From positions 1,240,001-1,304,000 of the forward strand of contig CP070896.1 in the NCBI GenBank assembly GCA_017084465.1: 64,000 nt of DNA. The letters run 5' to 3'. Shown here in pieces: positions 1-9,752 of this stretch. The notes below the pieces were generated by a model that was given only the letters and a program-made list of their open reading frames with translations, was not told the origin of the DNA and made no database searches. This DNA is from Lacrimispora xylanisolvens. GTDB lineage: Bacteria; Bacillota; Clostridia; Lachnospirales; Lachnospiraceae. The position numbers and the translations under genes were made by a program. Numbering within the stretch: position 1 is the first letter of the stretch; each line of letters starts with the position of its first letter.

Positions 1-969
1 GTTAAGAAAACATTGTTTCCATAAGTTTCAGGATATGTGCCAACACCGGTTGTTAAAATGATTTGATATTCTTTTGAATAAATTTCGGAATATTCTTGAG
101 CTTTATCTAGAAGAACTAAGTTATTAATTAAGTTGTTTCTATCAATTCCTTCTTTATTAGGAGTATCTACCATCAAAAAATCTAGGGAAACTTATATCGT
201 GTTCTATACTTTCAATCAGCAATGTTAAAAAATACATAAGTCGTTTAGGTACTGCTGCGCTTCTTTCACGGTACTGACTAAAATTAATAATTGGCATATA
301 ATCGTCTCCAATATATGCATCGTAACACTTTTCATCTGCCAATTTCATTAGTTCAAGATAACGTTCACTAAATTGACTTTTTTTCTCAAGAATATCATTT
401 TTTGCTTCAACTAAGCATGTTTCAACCTTGTTTCTTAAAGATTCAACTTTAGTTCTCAACTGAGTTACCGTTTTCACTAGCTCAGCCTTCTTAGTCGCGA
501 GTTCCTCCGCTTGTTTTAATTCTATAATACCAGCTTTCAATTGATTTTCTCTATCATCCAATTTTCTAATATAGGCAGAATTTTGATTATATGTCATATC
601 TTTATTCAATTCGATAATGTATTTCTTTACTTTATCAATTTCAACATCTAGCTTATTTATACGATTGACAATATCTACGTTTCTTGTTTGTTTCTTAATA
701 AGTAAATTTGAAAGAGATTGTATGGATTTTTGCTTTACTTTAAGAATTGTGAGATATTCATCATCTGTATAAAAAAATTTTTCATACTGTTCTTCATCAA
801 TATCGCTTCCACAAATACATTTTCCATTTTCACGTTCAACTTCTCTCAAGCAATAGGGGCAGGTATTGGGAGTGAAAAGCTTTAATTTTTTATTAACAAG
901 CCTTATTTTTTCTATTTCTTTTAATTCACGCTTTGCCTCATCAGTCAAATAAATAATCTTAGCTATTGA
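1..969 (-). pseudogene. ABC-3C-type SMC-like ATPase, 3' segment (runs off the window)
   Basis: C-terminal part of the ATPase whose start is at 4653. It opens with coiled-coil-like sequence and a zinc-hook-like cluster (CPYC and CIC near residues 30-46 of this segment), then long heptad-rich helices. The frame breaks near 165, where a run of six T (five restores the frame) turns the Walker-B stretch PRFLMVDTPNKEG into a stop. In the other frame the protein continues to base 1 with TTGVGTYPE, a typical ATPase tail. Joined to 3739-4653 without the IS66 insertion, the reading frame is continuous (QSIA then KIIYL). The family is probably the ATPase of an ABC-three-component defence system. The gene is interrupted by the IS and perhaps by a sequencing indel. 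Confidence 0.7.
962..969. repeat. 8-bp target-site duplication of the IS66 element (left copy)
   Basis: GCTATTGA at 962-969 is repeated at 3731-3738, immediately outside the two ends of the element. IS66-family insertions characteristically duplicate 8 bp. Deleting one copy plus the element restores the ATPase reading frame. Confidence 0.95.
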
Positions 970-1031
970 GTAAACGGTAAACCATTCGTACCTTTACAAT
1001 AATGCCGCCATTACTGGCGGCACGTACTTTA

Positions 1032-2642
1032 TTATTTATTAACTACTGTTTTAAGGCATTCTTTTGGAAGTGATTCTGACCATGGAAGTAATTCTTTCAT
1101 GAAATCCAGGCTGGTATCTTCCTGATGTTTCGGGATTTCTGTCAGCAAATATTCGAAATAATTGTAAGGCTTTAAGTTGTTGGCTTTTGCAGTTTCAGCA
1201 ATGCTATAGATAACTGCACTTGCCTTTGCTCCGTTGATGGTATCAATCATGTGCCAGTTGGCTTTTCCAATACAGAATCCACGAATTGCCTGCTCTGCAG
1301 CATTGTTATCTGCAGGAACCATACCGTCTTTCAAAAATACTTTTAGATATTTCTCCTGATTCAGGCAATAAGTAAAACCCTTACCTGTCTCCGATTTTGG
1401 TGGTACTTTATCACGGTTTTCATTTATCCATGCAAAGAAAGCCTCCACCAGTGGTTTAACACTGAGTTGACGCCTTTTTACACGTTCCTCGGGTGAGAGT
1501 TCTGCAAGATCTTCTTCAATCTTATAAATGGCACTGATCTGTTTTAGCGCCTGATAGGCGAGGGTATCCTTGGCCTTATCCTTCCCGACGGCCTTTACTA
1601 CATCGGCAAATTTACGCCGAGAATGAGACCAACACCCCGCTATAATCAGATCTTCCCGTTCTTTCTCCAGTGTATGGTAGACCTGATACCCATCCGTAAC
1701 ACAGATTCCCTTGTAATTCTTCAGAAATTCCCGGGGATGACTGGTGTTACGGGTTTTCTGGTATTCATAGAGTACAATGGGAGGGGATCCGTACATTTTT
1801 CCAGTACGGTAAACCCACATATAGCTTTTGGATCCAGCATCTCTTCCATCTTTGTTAACCAAAACTGGCGTTTCATCTGCCTGAATTACCGGACATTTAT
1901 GCAATTCGCTGTGGAGATAATCCCATAGTAGGGAGAGATATCTTTCTGCGCATAAAATCGTCCAGTTAGCCATGGTCTGACGTGGGATGTGAACATCGTT
2001 TCTCGCAAATTCCTGTTCCAGACGATACAGCGGAATTGCATTCACATATTTAGAATTCATAATAGCTGCCTCAAGGGAGGGAGTTGCGATGCTGTTACGG
2101 AGTAAGTCCATAGGACGGTCTGCCCTTATAATAGTCTGATCATCTTTCCCTGCATAAACTGCCACATGATGTTCTTCTACTTTAAAAGATGCAGGAGTGA
2201 ATGTGAGCCGTTTATAGACCTCATCCGGGAGACGCTTCCAGCCATCTTTTCCAAAGAGCTCGGTAAGCTGCTCTTCGGAAAGTTCATGAGGCACAGCTTC
2301 TGTTTCAATGTCATGTAAATCTTCCTCACGTTTTCCTTTGTGTTTTTTGCGTCTGTAGGGGTGAGGACAGACCTCTTCCATTTCAGGCTCTGAAATGATG
2401 AGAGCAGTATCGGCAGTCAATTCAGCTTCATTAAAACATTCTTTCATGGAAAGCTGACCATCGATTTCCAGTTTTTCGGAGGATCGTCCGAAGCGTTTCT
2501 GATTAGCAATAGCCACCTGCTCCGTCAGAAGCTCCATATTTCGGTTTAACTGCTCCATCTGTTCCTGCATGGCAAGAAAGAGACTAATAAGAACCTTCTT
2601 ACTGCATTTATTCAATTCGTCTTCTGTATATTTGGATGCCAT
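1032..2642 (-). CDS. tnpC: IS66 transposase TnpC
   Basis: DDE transposase of 536 residues. An N-terminal leucine-rich helix carries the KRFGRSSEK signature of IS66 transposases. The central domain has the DDE acids in QADETPV, CVTDGYQVY and DNNAAEQAIR, and a short C-terminal IS66 extension follows. I place the start at 2642 rather than at the longer open frame because a GGAGG lies six to seven bases upstream of that ATG and the family usually begins near the leucine-rich helix. The full length and conserved acids suggest a functional enzyme. Confidence 0.95.
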   Translation of the reverse strand: MASKYTEDELNKCSKKVLISLFLAMQEQMEQLNRNMELLTEQVAIANQKRFGRSSEKLEIDGQLSMKECFNEAELTADTALIISEPEMEEVCPHPYRRKKHKGKREEDLHDIETEAVPHELSEEQLTELFGKDGWKRLPDEVYKRLTFTPASFKVEEHHVAVYAGKDDQTIIRADRPMDLLRNSIATPSLEAAIMNSKYVNAIPLYRLEQEFARNDVHIPRQTMANWTILCAERYLSLLWDYLHSELHKCPVIQADETPVLVNKDGRDAGSKSYMWVYRTGKMYGSPPIVLYEYQKTRNTSHPREFLKNYKGICVTDGYQVYHTLEKEREDLIIAGCWSHSRRKFADVVKAVGKDKAKDTLAYQALKQISAIYKIEEDLAELSPEERVKRRQLSVKPLVEAFFAWINENRDKVPPKSETGKGFTYCLNQEKYLKVFLKDGMVPADNNAAEQAIRGFCIGKANWHMIDTINGAKASAVIYSIAETAKANNLKPYNYFEYLLTEIPKHQEDTSLDFMKELLPWSESLPKECLKTVVNK

Positions 2643-2934
2643 GGGAACCTCCGCTTTTGTGATGATTCTATTATACACAAAAGCGGGTTAAAAAGCGAAT
2701 GGCACGGAAAAGAGACTTCGTCATAATGACGAAAGATGCCAGCTTAGAAAAGAGATAAAAATGAAGTAAAATCAAAGGATTTCCGGAACGTTATCCACCG
2801 CCACAGGAACACTCAAAAATGTATTGGGTGATTATTCCCCGGCTGTGAAGAGGGCTGTGGATAACCTCCGATGTGAAAGGCGGCAAGCCCCATGAAATAT
2901 TTTTTTTTTTTATTTTCTACGAATTGCATAAAAA

Positions 2935-3285
2935 TCATAAGGGAGATGAGGGTGTAACTTTAGGAATTACCTTTTGAGGATCAATTGTAAGTCCCTGCAT
3001 CAGCCAGATATACTGCTCAGGAGTGATATCCGCTACATCATCACTGGTTCTTGGCCACTGAAAGCGCCCTGCCTCCAATCGTTTATAAAGCAGAAGAAAT
3101 CCGTCTTCCTCCCAAAGCAAACCTTTAATCCGGTCGGAGCGTCTCCCACAAAACAGGAAAAGGATACCCGGAACGAATGGATCCAGCTTAAAATGTTCCT
3201 TAACGATTAAGGAAAGACCATCTATGCCAAGCCGTAGATTTTGTGTAGCCACAGGCGATGTAGATCTTACTAAATCCGGTAGCAT
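2935..3285 (-). CDS. tnpB: IS66 accessory protein TnpB (Orf2)
   Basis: 116 residues of the IS66 Orf2/TnpB family, recognised from the GIDGLSLIVK, LFLFCGRRSDRIKGLLWEEDG and LLYKRLEAGRFQWP blocks. The protein is needed with TnpA for transposition in characterised IS66 elements, but its biochemical role is not settled. It overlaps the tnpA stop by one base, consistent with translational coupling. Confidence 0.93.
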   Translation of the reverse strand: MLPDLVRSTSPVATQNLRLGIDGLSLIVKEHFKLDPFVPGILFLFCGRRSDRIKGLLWEEDGFLLLYKRLEAGRFQWPRTSDDVADITPEQYIWLMQGLTIDPQKVIPKVTPSSPL

Positions 3286-3632
3286 TATTCAGCATGAATC
3301 ATTACCTGCATAATCGTCTGAAGAAGTATCGGTGATAATGTATTTTGGAATTCAAGAACGCAATTCCCAATACGAAGGATTGCCTCCGGCCGTTGTATAT
3401 GAGAGATAGTTGATGAGGGTACATTTAGTTCAACAAAGGTTTGTGCAGGAGAAAGGGACGGTTGCAGTTCCTGAAAGACTTCTTCCCTGACACGACGCTG
3501 CCAATAATAGAATTGTTTCTCGTCAATTCCATTTGCAGTTATCCAGGATTTCTTAGATAATCCGCTGCTGTTACATTCGCGGATAATGGAAGTCCATTGG
3601 GCAAGCCGCATTTCATGTGAGATTTTATCCAT
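3285..3632 (-). CDS. tnpA: IS66 accessory protein TnpA
   Basis: 115 residues with an N-terminal helix-turn-helix-like segment (WTSIIRECNSSGLSKKSW, then FYYWQRRVRE) typical of IS66 TnpA proteins, probably DNA-binding. First gene of the IS operon, reading inward from the right end of the element. The C-terminal half is poorly conserved in the family and carries no motif I can name. Confidence 0.9.
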   Translation of the reverse strand: MDKISHEMRLAQWTSIIRECNSSGLSKKSWITANGIDEKQFYYWQRRVREEVFQELQPSLSPAQTFVELNVPSSTISHIQRPEAILRIGNCVLEFQNTLSPILLQTIMQVMIHAE

Positions 3633-3738
3633 AGATTAAGTACCTCCCAAAAGCATGTAGTTTTTTAAAGCTATAGACATTATCTCAAAAAAACTAACCA
3701 GGAACTAGGTACTAATGTTTTACCGTTTACGCTATTGA

Positions 3739-4653
3739 TTGCATAACGGCAGATTTACTCTGAATCAATTCGTCCTTTTCCTTTTCTAATTGGATAAGAA
3801 GCTTTTTTTGCTCATCTAATATTTCAAAATTCTTAGTAGTTACACCCTTTTGAGCATAAGCTAGATTTCTTTCATTTCTGACCTTTTCAATCATTTCTTG
3901 GTTTTCGGCAATCATATTTTTAATGTGAATTACATTTGATAAGTCATCGTTCAAAATCTGACCTATAAACTCATCATAACTATCCATGATGGCCTGAGAC
4001 CTTTCGTACTCTTTATGAGCAAGCTTATATTTACCTAACAATGAATAGTATTCATTATAACTTTTTCCAATAAGGACTTCAAAAATTGCTTTTCTAATTT
4101 CGAGTGAATCGGAAACAAAATTCGAATTATCTGCTTCTTTATAAATTTTGCTGACTTCTGTTGATTGATCATGATAAATTAGACGCAATAAATCAGAAAA
4201 ATTTAATTTAAAATTCCTCGTTCCCTGCACAATATCAAAAACATCTATATTAAGTTTACTTAAAATCCAATCTGAAAAAATTACTGCATCTGGATTTGTA
4301 TTCGAATTTCTATAAATAAATGTTTCTAACACTTGTTGTTCTTGATCAACCACAAAAATCTGATTATCACCAATATATCGCGTCAATTCATAAACATATT
4401 TATCTAATTCAATTTGCAATTCTACGTAATTATCTTCATCATTATAAATTTCATTATGTTTACTAGGAGTATCATTGGTTTTGTCAAAAGAAATAACTTT
4501 TCCTCCAAGTGCATAGTATATAAGATCCATAAATGTACTCTTGCCATGACCATTGGTACCCTCAAGAATCACGACACCATCTTCTAAGTAAGGCGACTCA
4601 AAGAAATATCGCTTTCCATTATATATAACTCGTCTAATTGCTAATCTTCCCAT
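3739..4653 (-). pseudogene. ABC-3C-type SMC-like ATPase, 5' segment
   Basis: N-terminal part of an SMC/RecN-like ATPase. Residues 32-40 form a Walker A loop (GTNGHGKST), preceded by the family pattern of a short beta strand and an IR/V start. After residue 200 the sequence becomes a long charged coiled coil, which continues after the IS66 insertion at 1-969. It overlaps the end of the upstream gene by 13 bases, so the three genes form one operon. In ABC-three-component systems such an ATPase works with a small middle component and a C-terminal-domain effector. The assignment to that class rests on gene order and sizes plus the ATPase type. The coding sequence is split by the IS. Confidence 0.7.
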
Positions 4654-5159
4654 GATGCCACCTCGCTTGCTCCAAATATTTTTTTGCGCAACGTCGAAAT
4701 CTTTAATGTACGGATTCGTGGAATATAACTTTTAACCGATGCTATTCTTGTTAAATCATCATTTAGCACGTTTTCTGAAATTAATTCATTCAACTGAGGA
4801 GTCTTCAATAAGAAAACCTCTATAAAATCACCTTTCAAACTCTTCTTCATACTAATCATATTTTGCTTTTCTAAGAAAAATAAAACTCGTTTTATAACTG
4901 CTGTATTCATTTTAGCATTACAAGAAATATTAATGATTCGTTCATTATCAAATATATCTAGTTGCGGTCTAGTTATTAGTTTTTCTAAAAAAAGAATGTT
5001 TGCTTGATCTTTAATAAATTCGAAAATGATACCTAGTTTTTTATAATCTTCAAATGGCTTTATTTCACAATCTAAAGCTTTCAATATAGCAAGAACTTTC
5101 AACGTGATGTAATAGTAGTCATCTTCCAATATAAACATTAATCGTTTCTTGCTATCCAT
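4641..5159 (-). CDS. ABC-3C middle-component-like protein
   Basis: 172 residues, largely helical, without a known catalytic motif. The C-terminal half looks like a winged-helix (NTAVIKRVLFFLEKQNMISMKK, then a beta hairpin). Its size and position between an effector-type gene and an SMC-like ATPase, with overlaps on both sides (8 bases upstream, 13 downstream), match the 'middle component' of ABC-three-component systems. This gene itself is intact. The functional assignment is inferred from context, not from a recognised domain. Confidence 0.55.
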   Translation of the reverse strand: MDSKKRLMFILEDDYYYITLKVLAILKALDCEIKPFEDYKKLGIIFEFIKDQANILFLEKLITRPQLDIFDNERIINISCNAKMNTAVIKRVLFFLEKQNMISMKKSLKGDFIEVFLLKTPQLNELISENVLNDDLTRIASVKSYIPRIRTLKISTLRKKIFGASEVASWED

Positions 5160-6261
5160 TTAATACTCCTTTCTCGTCAAATGCCAAATAGCATTCTTCA
5201 AATAAAATAAGAATAGTCTTTTTAACCATATCTGTATCTTTAAATGCAACATCATACGTCTGTGCTTTGTCTTTTATCAATCCTCCTGCTTCAGTTACCA
5301 GTTCATCAATTAAATCAGTGATTTCATCCTCTGTAAATATAGCTTGATGATCTTTTATTTTTCTTTTAATTATTCTACGGCATACATTATAAATTCTATA
5401 ATTAAAAGCTTTTACTGCCCTAACATCATTATGATGTTTTTGTTCAAAGGCACCATCAGCATACTCATCAGTAAGATAATCCAGTTCATCCCTATCAAAT
5501 TCAGGACATACACAAGTTATTTTGTCTTGTAAATTTCTAATATCAGCACACTGAATTTCATCCCATTTAGTATGTATTGGGTCTAGAAAATGTTTTACTT
5601 TTGCTTCCATTGATTTCTCTAAAAATAATGATTTTACTTCACCTACATGAACAATACGCTTTAGGAAGTCTTTCTCAAACGTTCTAGATTCAACCATATC
5701 AATTAATTCTGCTACAATGGTACTTACATATTTTGTATCTACATCATAGATAAAACATAAATCTTTCACTCTGTCTATTACATTAGCTCTGACAATTTGT
5801 TCATCCGCTTCCCCGAAATTCCATTCAATTAATTGCAAAAAATTTATCCATTTCTTATCATCCATATTATCTAATAATTGTTGATATGGAGCAATTTCAC
5901 TAGTATGCTTTTTATGCTGTTCAATATAATAACCTTCAATTACAGGTCGCACAAAAGGCAAAGCCTCATTATATCGTTTCTCAATTAATAACTGTAAAAT
6001 AGGTTCTTCAGGCAATTCCAGTTTTAAAGTCTGCAAGACACCTACTCTTTTTTCCTTCATTATGGAAGTATTGGTATAGAATACAAATTGAATCGATTCC
6101 GATGCTTCAACTGTTCCTAACCAGTTATCAAAAAAAATCCTCACTGAATTTTTTACTTCTTTGCTGTTTAGTGAAAAAGATGACTCGTATGACTTGTTTT
6201 GTTCAGTAGTATACTCAGGCTTATCCCCACTAATATCTAACTGACACTTATGAAAAGCTTT
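5152..6261 (-). pseudogene. ABC-3C effector, C-terminal part (Cap4/DUF4297-like), 5' end removed by RIT element
   Basis: A GTG at 6144 would give 330 residues, but the frame stays open upstream to 6262 and reads convincing protein (CQLDISGDKPEY, then a linker into RIFFDNWLGTVE). The ATG/GTG is therefore not a natural start and the gene is cut at the RIT end. The segment around SIQFVFYTNTSI resembles the end of a DUF4297/Cap4-type nuclease domain. The rest is the helical C-terminal domain that pairs with the ATPase in ABC-3C systems. The catalytic nuclease part is absent, so the defence effector is probably dead. The family call is moderate. Confidence 0.55.
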
Positions 6262-6273
6262 TCATAAATGTCA
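6248..6273. repeat. Perfect 20-bp palindrome abutting the RIT left end
   Basis: TTATGAAAAGCTTTTCATAA (6248-6267) is a perfect palindrome. With one mismatched pair it extends to TGACA (6242-6246) and TGTCA (6269-6273), reaching into the terminal repeat. A smaller palindrome (ATTGAT-C-ATCAAT) abuts the right end at 9750-9762. These could be target or crossover sites for the tyrosine recombinases, which is inference. Confidence 0.6.
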
Positions 6274-6356
6274 TTATGGATAGAAAAATATTATGGAAAG
6301 TACAGATGTAAAGACTATATCTTCAACCATGTCACGACTAAATACTTTCCATAATA
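6267..6356 (+). repeat. RIT left terminal inverted repeat
   Basis: 90 bp, matching the reverse complement of 9664-9752 with only a few differences (a one-base indel after GATAGAAAA and about two substitutions). Inside it, TATTATGGAAAGTA (6289-6302) faces TACTTTCCATAATA (6343-6356), so each end is itself a long inverted repeat and probably a recombinase-binding array. Confidence 0.95.
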
Positions 6357-6412
6357 TCCGGATATAATTATTGTATGGCTAAGAGCCAAAATAATTATTT
6401 GGAGGTTATTGA

Positions 6413-7642
6413 ATGGAGCAACACGCTAAACACTTACCCATTGGTGAACTAATCGCCGAACTTGATGCTTATATGGTGGGACTGGGATACACCTCATCCA
6501 CATTGCGTCATCACAGACAAGCTTGGAACGCTTTGAAAAATCTTGCAATTACAAAAGGAGCAGCATATTTCACAAAAGAACTTGGTTTTGAACTGCTTAG
6601 GGAACACTATGGCGTAGAGCCTTATGCTGCCAAATTAAGTGAATACAAATCTGTGGTTCGTAGGTCGGTGATGTTGCTTTTGGAATACCAGATTTCTGGG
6701 AATATTGCCAAACGGACACCTAAAAGTGAATATGACTTCCCACTAGGATTTGCAGAGGTTGGAGAAGAATATCTATCGTTGTTGGTATCTGAAGAGCCCA
6801 GAATAAAGCCAAGCACGCTCAGGAATCACCGACATAGCCTTGTTGCTGCAATGCTATTTTTGAAGCGCATGGTGCTAATAACATTGAAGAAGTGCGTATT
6901 GAGTGTGTTAATCTATACCTCAAGACTTTTGCTGGCTACTCAAAATCGTATATTAGCCATGTTGTAAATACACTTAAATATTTTTTTGACTATGCATTCA
7001 AAGAAGGCTATACTGCGACACAAATCGCTTTTCCCACTGTATCAGTGTATAAAGATAGACGAGTACCTGAGTATTATTCGGCAGATGAAATTTCTAAAAT
7101 ACTGTCATCCATCGACAGAGGTAATCCATTAGGGAAACGTAATTACGCAATGATATTATTGGGTGTCAAATATGGACTACGTATAAGTGACATTAGGACA
7201 TTAAAGCTTTCAGATATCAGCTTTGAAAAAAATATTATTAGCATAATTCAGCAGAAAACAGGAAAACCACTAAGTCTTGACCTTTTACCGGATGTAGGAT
7301 GGGCAATTATTGACTATTTAAAATATGGTCGTCCGAACATTGAAGCAACGGAGGTTTTTTGTTCGCCACGTCCACCCCTATGGTCCATTAGGCGAATCTG
7401 ATAATATGGGGTATGTGATTCGTCAATACGCTATTTCTGCTGGAGTTTGTAAAGTAGGCAAAGGCGAACGCAGCGGTTTTCATATGCTGCGTTACAGTCT
7501 TGCCAGTGATTTAATTCAGCAAGGGGTGTCGCTTACTACGATTTCAGGTATACTGGGTCATTCGGAGTTGAATGTTACTACACAATACACGCAGCTTGAT
7601 ATGGCACAGCTAAAGGCTTGTGCGCTGGAGGTATCCCTATGA
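6413..7642 (+). pseudogene. ritA: RIT tyrosine recombinase A (two frame breaks)
   Basis: First recombinase of the trio, ~410 codons, after an AATTATTTGGAGG ribosome site. It reads in three pieces: 6413 to ~6865, ~6870 to ~7360, ~7365 to 7642. The first break is at a T5 run (six T would restore the frame) and the second at a T6 run (five T would). The joined protein has an N-terminal SAM-like core-binding domain and the catalytic Arg in GVKYGLRISDI, HMLRY, LGHSELNVTTQ and the nucleophilic Tyr in QYTQ. All catalytic residues are present, so this may be an active gene with sequencing indels. The stop overlaps the ritB start (ATGA). Confidence 0.8.
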
Positions 7643-8637
7643 TTGAGCACAAGCCTGTATACGAATTCAATAGTGTTTTTGCTCCATACATCCAAGACTA
7701 TCTTGAGTTGAAGGTAGCGGTTGGGGAAAAGATAATTTTACCCGGCAATTCCTTACGCCAATTTGACCGCTATTGCTGCTCTATTAATGTTGAGCGCACA
7801 TCCTTGACAGAGGAAATCGTCAATGATTTTTTGGCGATGAAAAAGGATGGAAAGGCACAGACACTCTCAACAAGGATTTCAATACTACACTGCTTTTCAA
7901 AATATCTTTCAACAGTTGGCATTGATGTTTCTTGGACACCAGCACCGGGTTACACCGGACGTTCAACAAAATACGTTCCATACATTTTTTCAAAAACAGA
8001 AATCGATAATTTGATGGCCGCCGCAGATGCTATACTACCCCCCTATGGTAAATCCATGTTCCATCTGGTTTTTCCAGCCGTATTGAGGGTGCTGTATGCC
8101 TGCGGATTGCGAGTTTCAGAATGTTTACACCTCAAAGTAAAGGATGTCAATTTAATTGACGGATTTTTGTTCATAAAATCTGCGAAATTTGAGAAAGACC
8201 GCAAATTACCGATTTCAGACTCCCTACTTGTCTATTTGAGAAAATACTATACCGCAAACTCAGAACTTATTGGAATTGAAGCAGAAAATTGGTTTTTCCC
8301 TAATTCAAAAGGTGAATGTTATTCGCAAAGGACTGTATATGATAAGTTTCGCATGGTTCTATGGCAAGCCGGGATATCCCACCAAGGAAAGGGCAAAGGG
8401 CCACGAGTTCATGATTTTCGGCATACATTCGCAGTTCGTGCTCTTGCACAAATCGTAGAAAAGGACAAGGATATATACACTTCTTTGACTGGCTTAATGG
8501 TTTACCTCGGTCACAGCAAAATCTCATCTACCGAATACTATCTAAGACTTACTGCGGAAGTGTTCCCGGATTTTCTAAAACGGGCTGACAGTGTGAGTGC
8601 TTACGCTATTCCGGAGGTGGTGTCGTATGAAGAATAA
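7639..8637 (+). CDS. ritB: RIT tyrosine recombinase B
   Basis: 332 residues. I start at ATG 7639 because GGAGG lies eight bases upstream and the ATG overlaps the ritA stop as ATGA. An N-terminal core-binding domain is followed by the catalytic domain with Arg in LYACGLRVSE, HDFRHTFAVR, YLGHSKISST and Tyr in the STEYYLR segment. It acts with RitA and RitC on the terminal repeats; the division of labour among the three is not known to me. Confidence 0.92.
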   Translation: MIEHKPVYEFNSVFAPYIQDYLELKVAVGEKIILPGNSLRQFDRYCCSINVERTSLTEEIVNDFLAMKKDGKAQTLSTRISILHCFSKYLSTVGIDVSWTPAPGYTGRSTKYVPYIFSKTEIDNLMAAADAILPPYGKSMFHLVFPAVLRVLYACGLRVSECLHLKVKDVNLIDGFLFIKSAKFEKDRKLPISDSLLVYLRKYYTANSELIGIEAENWFFPNSKGECYSQRTVYDKFRMVLWQAGISHQGKGKGPRVHDFRHTFAVRALAQIVEKDKDIYTSLTGLMVYLGHSKISSTEYYLRLTAEVFPDFLKRADSVSAYAIPEVVSYEE

Positions 8638-9661
8638 TGTTACCTCATTAGCTTATATCGTTTCACGATTTTTTCGGATTTATCTTCCTGGCGAGCGTGG
8701 TTTTTCACAAGCAACCATAGCATCTTATCGTGATACCTTTAAACAGTTACTAACTTTTTGCAAAAATCATTTGAAAAAGCCTCCTGAAAAGCTGCTTGTA
8801 TCGGATATTTCAAAAGATATTATCAATGAATTTTTGCGGTTTCTCGAAGCAGAAGGTAAGTCAATATCCACACGTAATCAAAGATTGGCTGGCATAAAGT
8901 GTTTTTTTAGCTACATCAAATACTCTTTCCCTGAATATCTTGACGTTTCCAGCAGCGTTTTGCAGATTCGGATGAAGAAACAGCCCGAAGCTACAGTGAA
9001 TTATATGAGCGTTGATGGTGTGGCCAGTGTTTTAAGTAGACCCAATGTTTATTCCAAATCAGGATACAGGGACGCACTTATACTGACTATGCTTTATGAT
9101 AGTGGCGCACGAGTAAGTGAAATTACAGAAATTCGTATAGGTGATATTCGCTTGCAATCGCCGGCTACCATTGTATTGCATGGAAAAGGAAGCAAAGACA
9201 GGATTGTTCCGCTTTCAAGCAAGAGTGCAGATTTAATTGATTTTTACCTTAAAAAAGAGAATTTCATACTTGCTTTAGACAAACAGAAGTTCTTATTTAC
9301 AAATCGTAGCGGAGCGCAACTGACTCGTGCGGGTGTAGCATATATACTAAAAAAATATATCGACATGGCACGCGTTGAAAGCCCCGATTTGATACCTGAT
9401 AAATTTTCTCCTCACTGCATGAGACACTCTAAAGCGATACATTTACTGCAAGCAGGAGTAGCAATTATCTATATTAGAGATTTCTTAGGGCATGAAAGTG
9501 TAAAAACAACCGAAGTTTATGCAAAAGCTGATGGAAAGAGCAAGCGAGCTGCGTTAGATGCGGCTTATTCCGTTGCCATTGGGAACATTCAAGCTCCTAC
9601 AGATTCCTGGAATAGTGACGATTCGCTCATGAGGTTTCTCACAGATTTGTGTGGACATTAA
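8627..9661 (+). CDS. ritC: RIT tyrosine recombinase C
   Basis: 344 residues, starting at ATG 8627 inside the end of ritB (11-base overlap) after CCGGAGGTGGT. Phage-integrase fold with the catalytic Arg in LYDSGARVSEI, HCMRHSKAIHLLQ, FLGHESVKTTE and Tyr in EVYAKAD. The gene ends three bases before the right terminal repeat, so the element carries nothing but the three recombinases. Confidence 0.92.
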   Translation: MKNNVTSLAYIVSRFFRIYLPGERGFSQATIASYRDTFKQLLTFCKNHLKKPPEKLLVSDISKDIINEFLRFLEAEGKSISTRNQRLAGIKCFFSYIKYSFPEYLDVSSSVLQIRMKKQPEATVNYMSVDGVASVLSRPNVYSKSGYRDALILTMLYDSGARVSEITEIRIGDIRLQSPATIVLHGKGSKDRIVPLSSKSADLIDFYLKKENFILALDKQKFLFTNRSGAQLTRAGVAYILKKYIDMARVESPDLIPDKFSPHCMRHSKAIHLLQAGVAIIYIRDFLGHESVKTTEVYAKADGKSKRAALDAAYSVAIGNIQAPTDSWNSDDSLMRFLTDLCGH

Positions 9662-9663
9662 TA

Positions 9664-9752
9664 TATTATGGAAAGTATTTAGTCGTGACATGGTTGAAGA
9701 TGTAGTCTTTACATCTGTACTTTCCATAATCTTTTCTATCCATAATGACATT
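9664..9752 (-). repeat. RIT right terminal inverted repeat
   Basis: 89 bp, near-identical in reverse complement to 6267-6356, with the same internal inverted repeat. Its outer end supplies the last few codons and the stop of the truncated DUF4314 gene. Confidence 0.95.

Larger units (their letters stand above)
970..3730 (-). mobile_element. IS66-family insertion sequence, complete, 2761 bp
   Basis: The termini are imperfect inverted repeats beginning GTAAACGGTAAA. The element is flanked by 8-bp duplications and carries the three-gene IS66 set (tnpA, tnpB, tnpC) reading on the minus strand. All three genes look intact, so the element may still be active. It sits inside the coding sequence of the SMC-like ATPase. 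The non-coding stretch 2643-2934 between tnpC and tnpB holds a small hairpin (TTCGTCAT/ATGACGAA near 2717) and an A/T run near 2900. Confidence 0.95.
6267..9752 (+). mobile_element. RIT element (recombinases in trio), 3486 bp
   Basis: Three tyrosine-recombinase genes in a fixed head-to-tail, overlapping order, enclosed by ~90-bp terminal inverted repeats, match the definition of RIT elements. There is no cargo. The left flank is the ABC-3C effector gene and the right flank is a DUF4314 gene from a conjugative element, so the two sides do not form one interrupted gene and a deletion or recombination has accompanied or followed insertion. Confidence 0.88.

Noticed and set aside
1623-1928. Plus-strand reading frames inside tnpC and other genes (for example 23298-23717, 24418-24921, 42834-43400, 60029-60586, 60593-61018)
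   Set aside because: They are opposite-strand shadows of well supported genes, without ribosome sites. The cotJA ones reflect its repeats.
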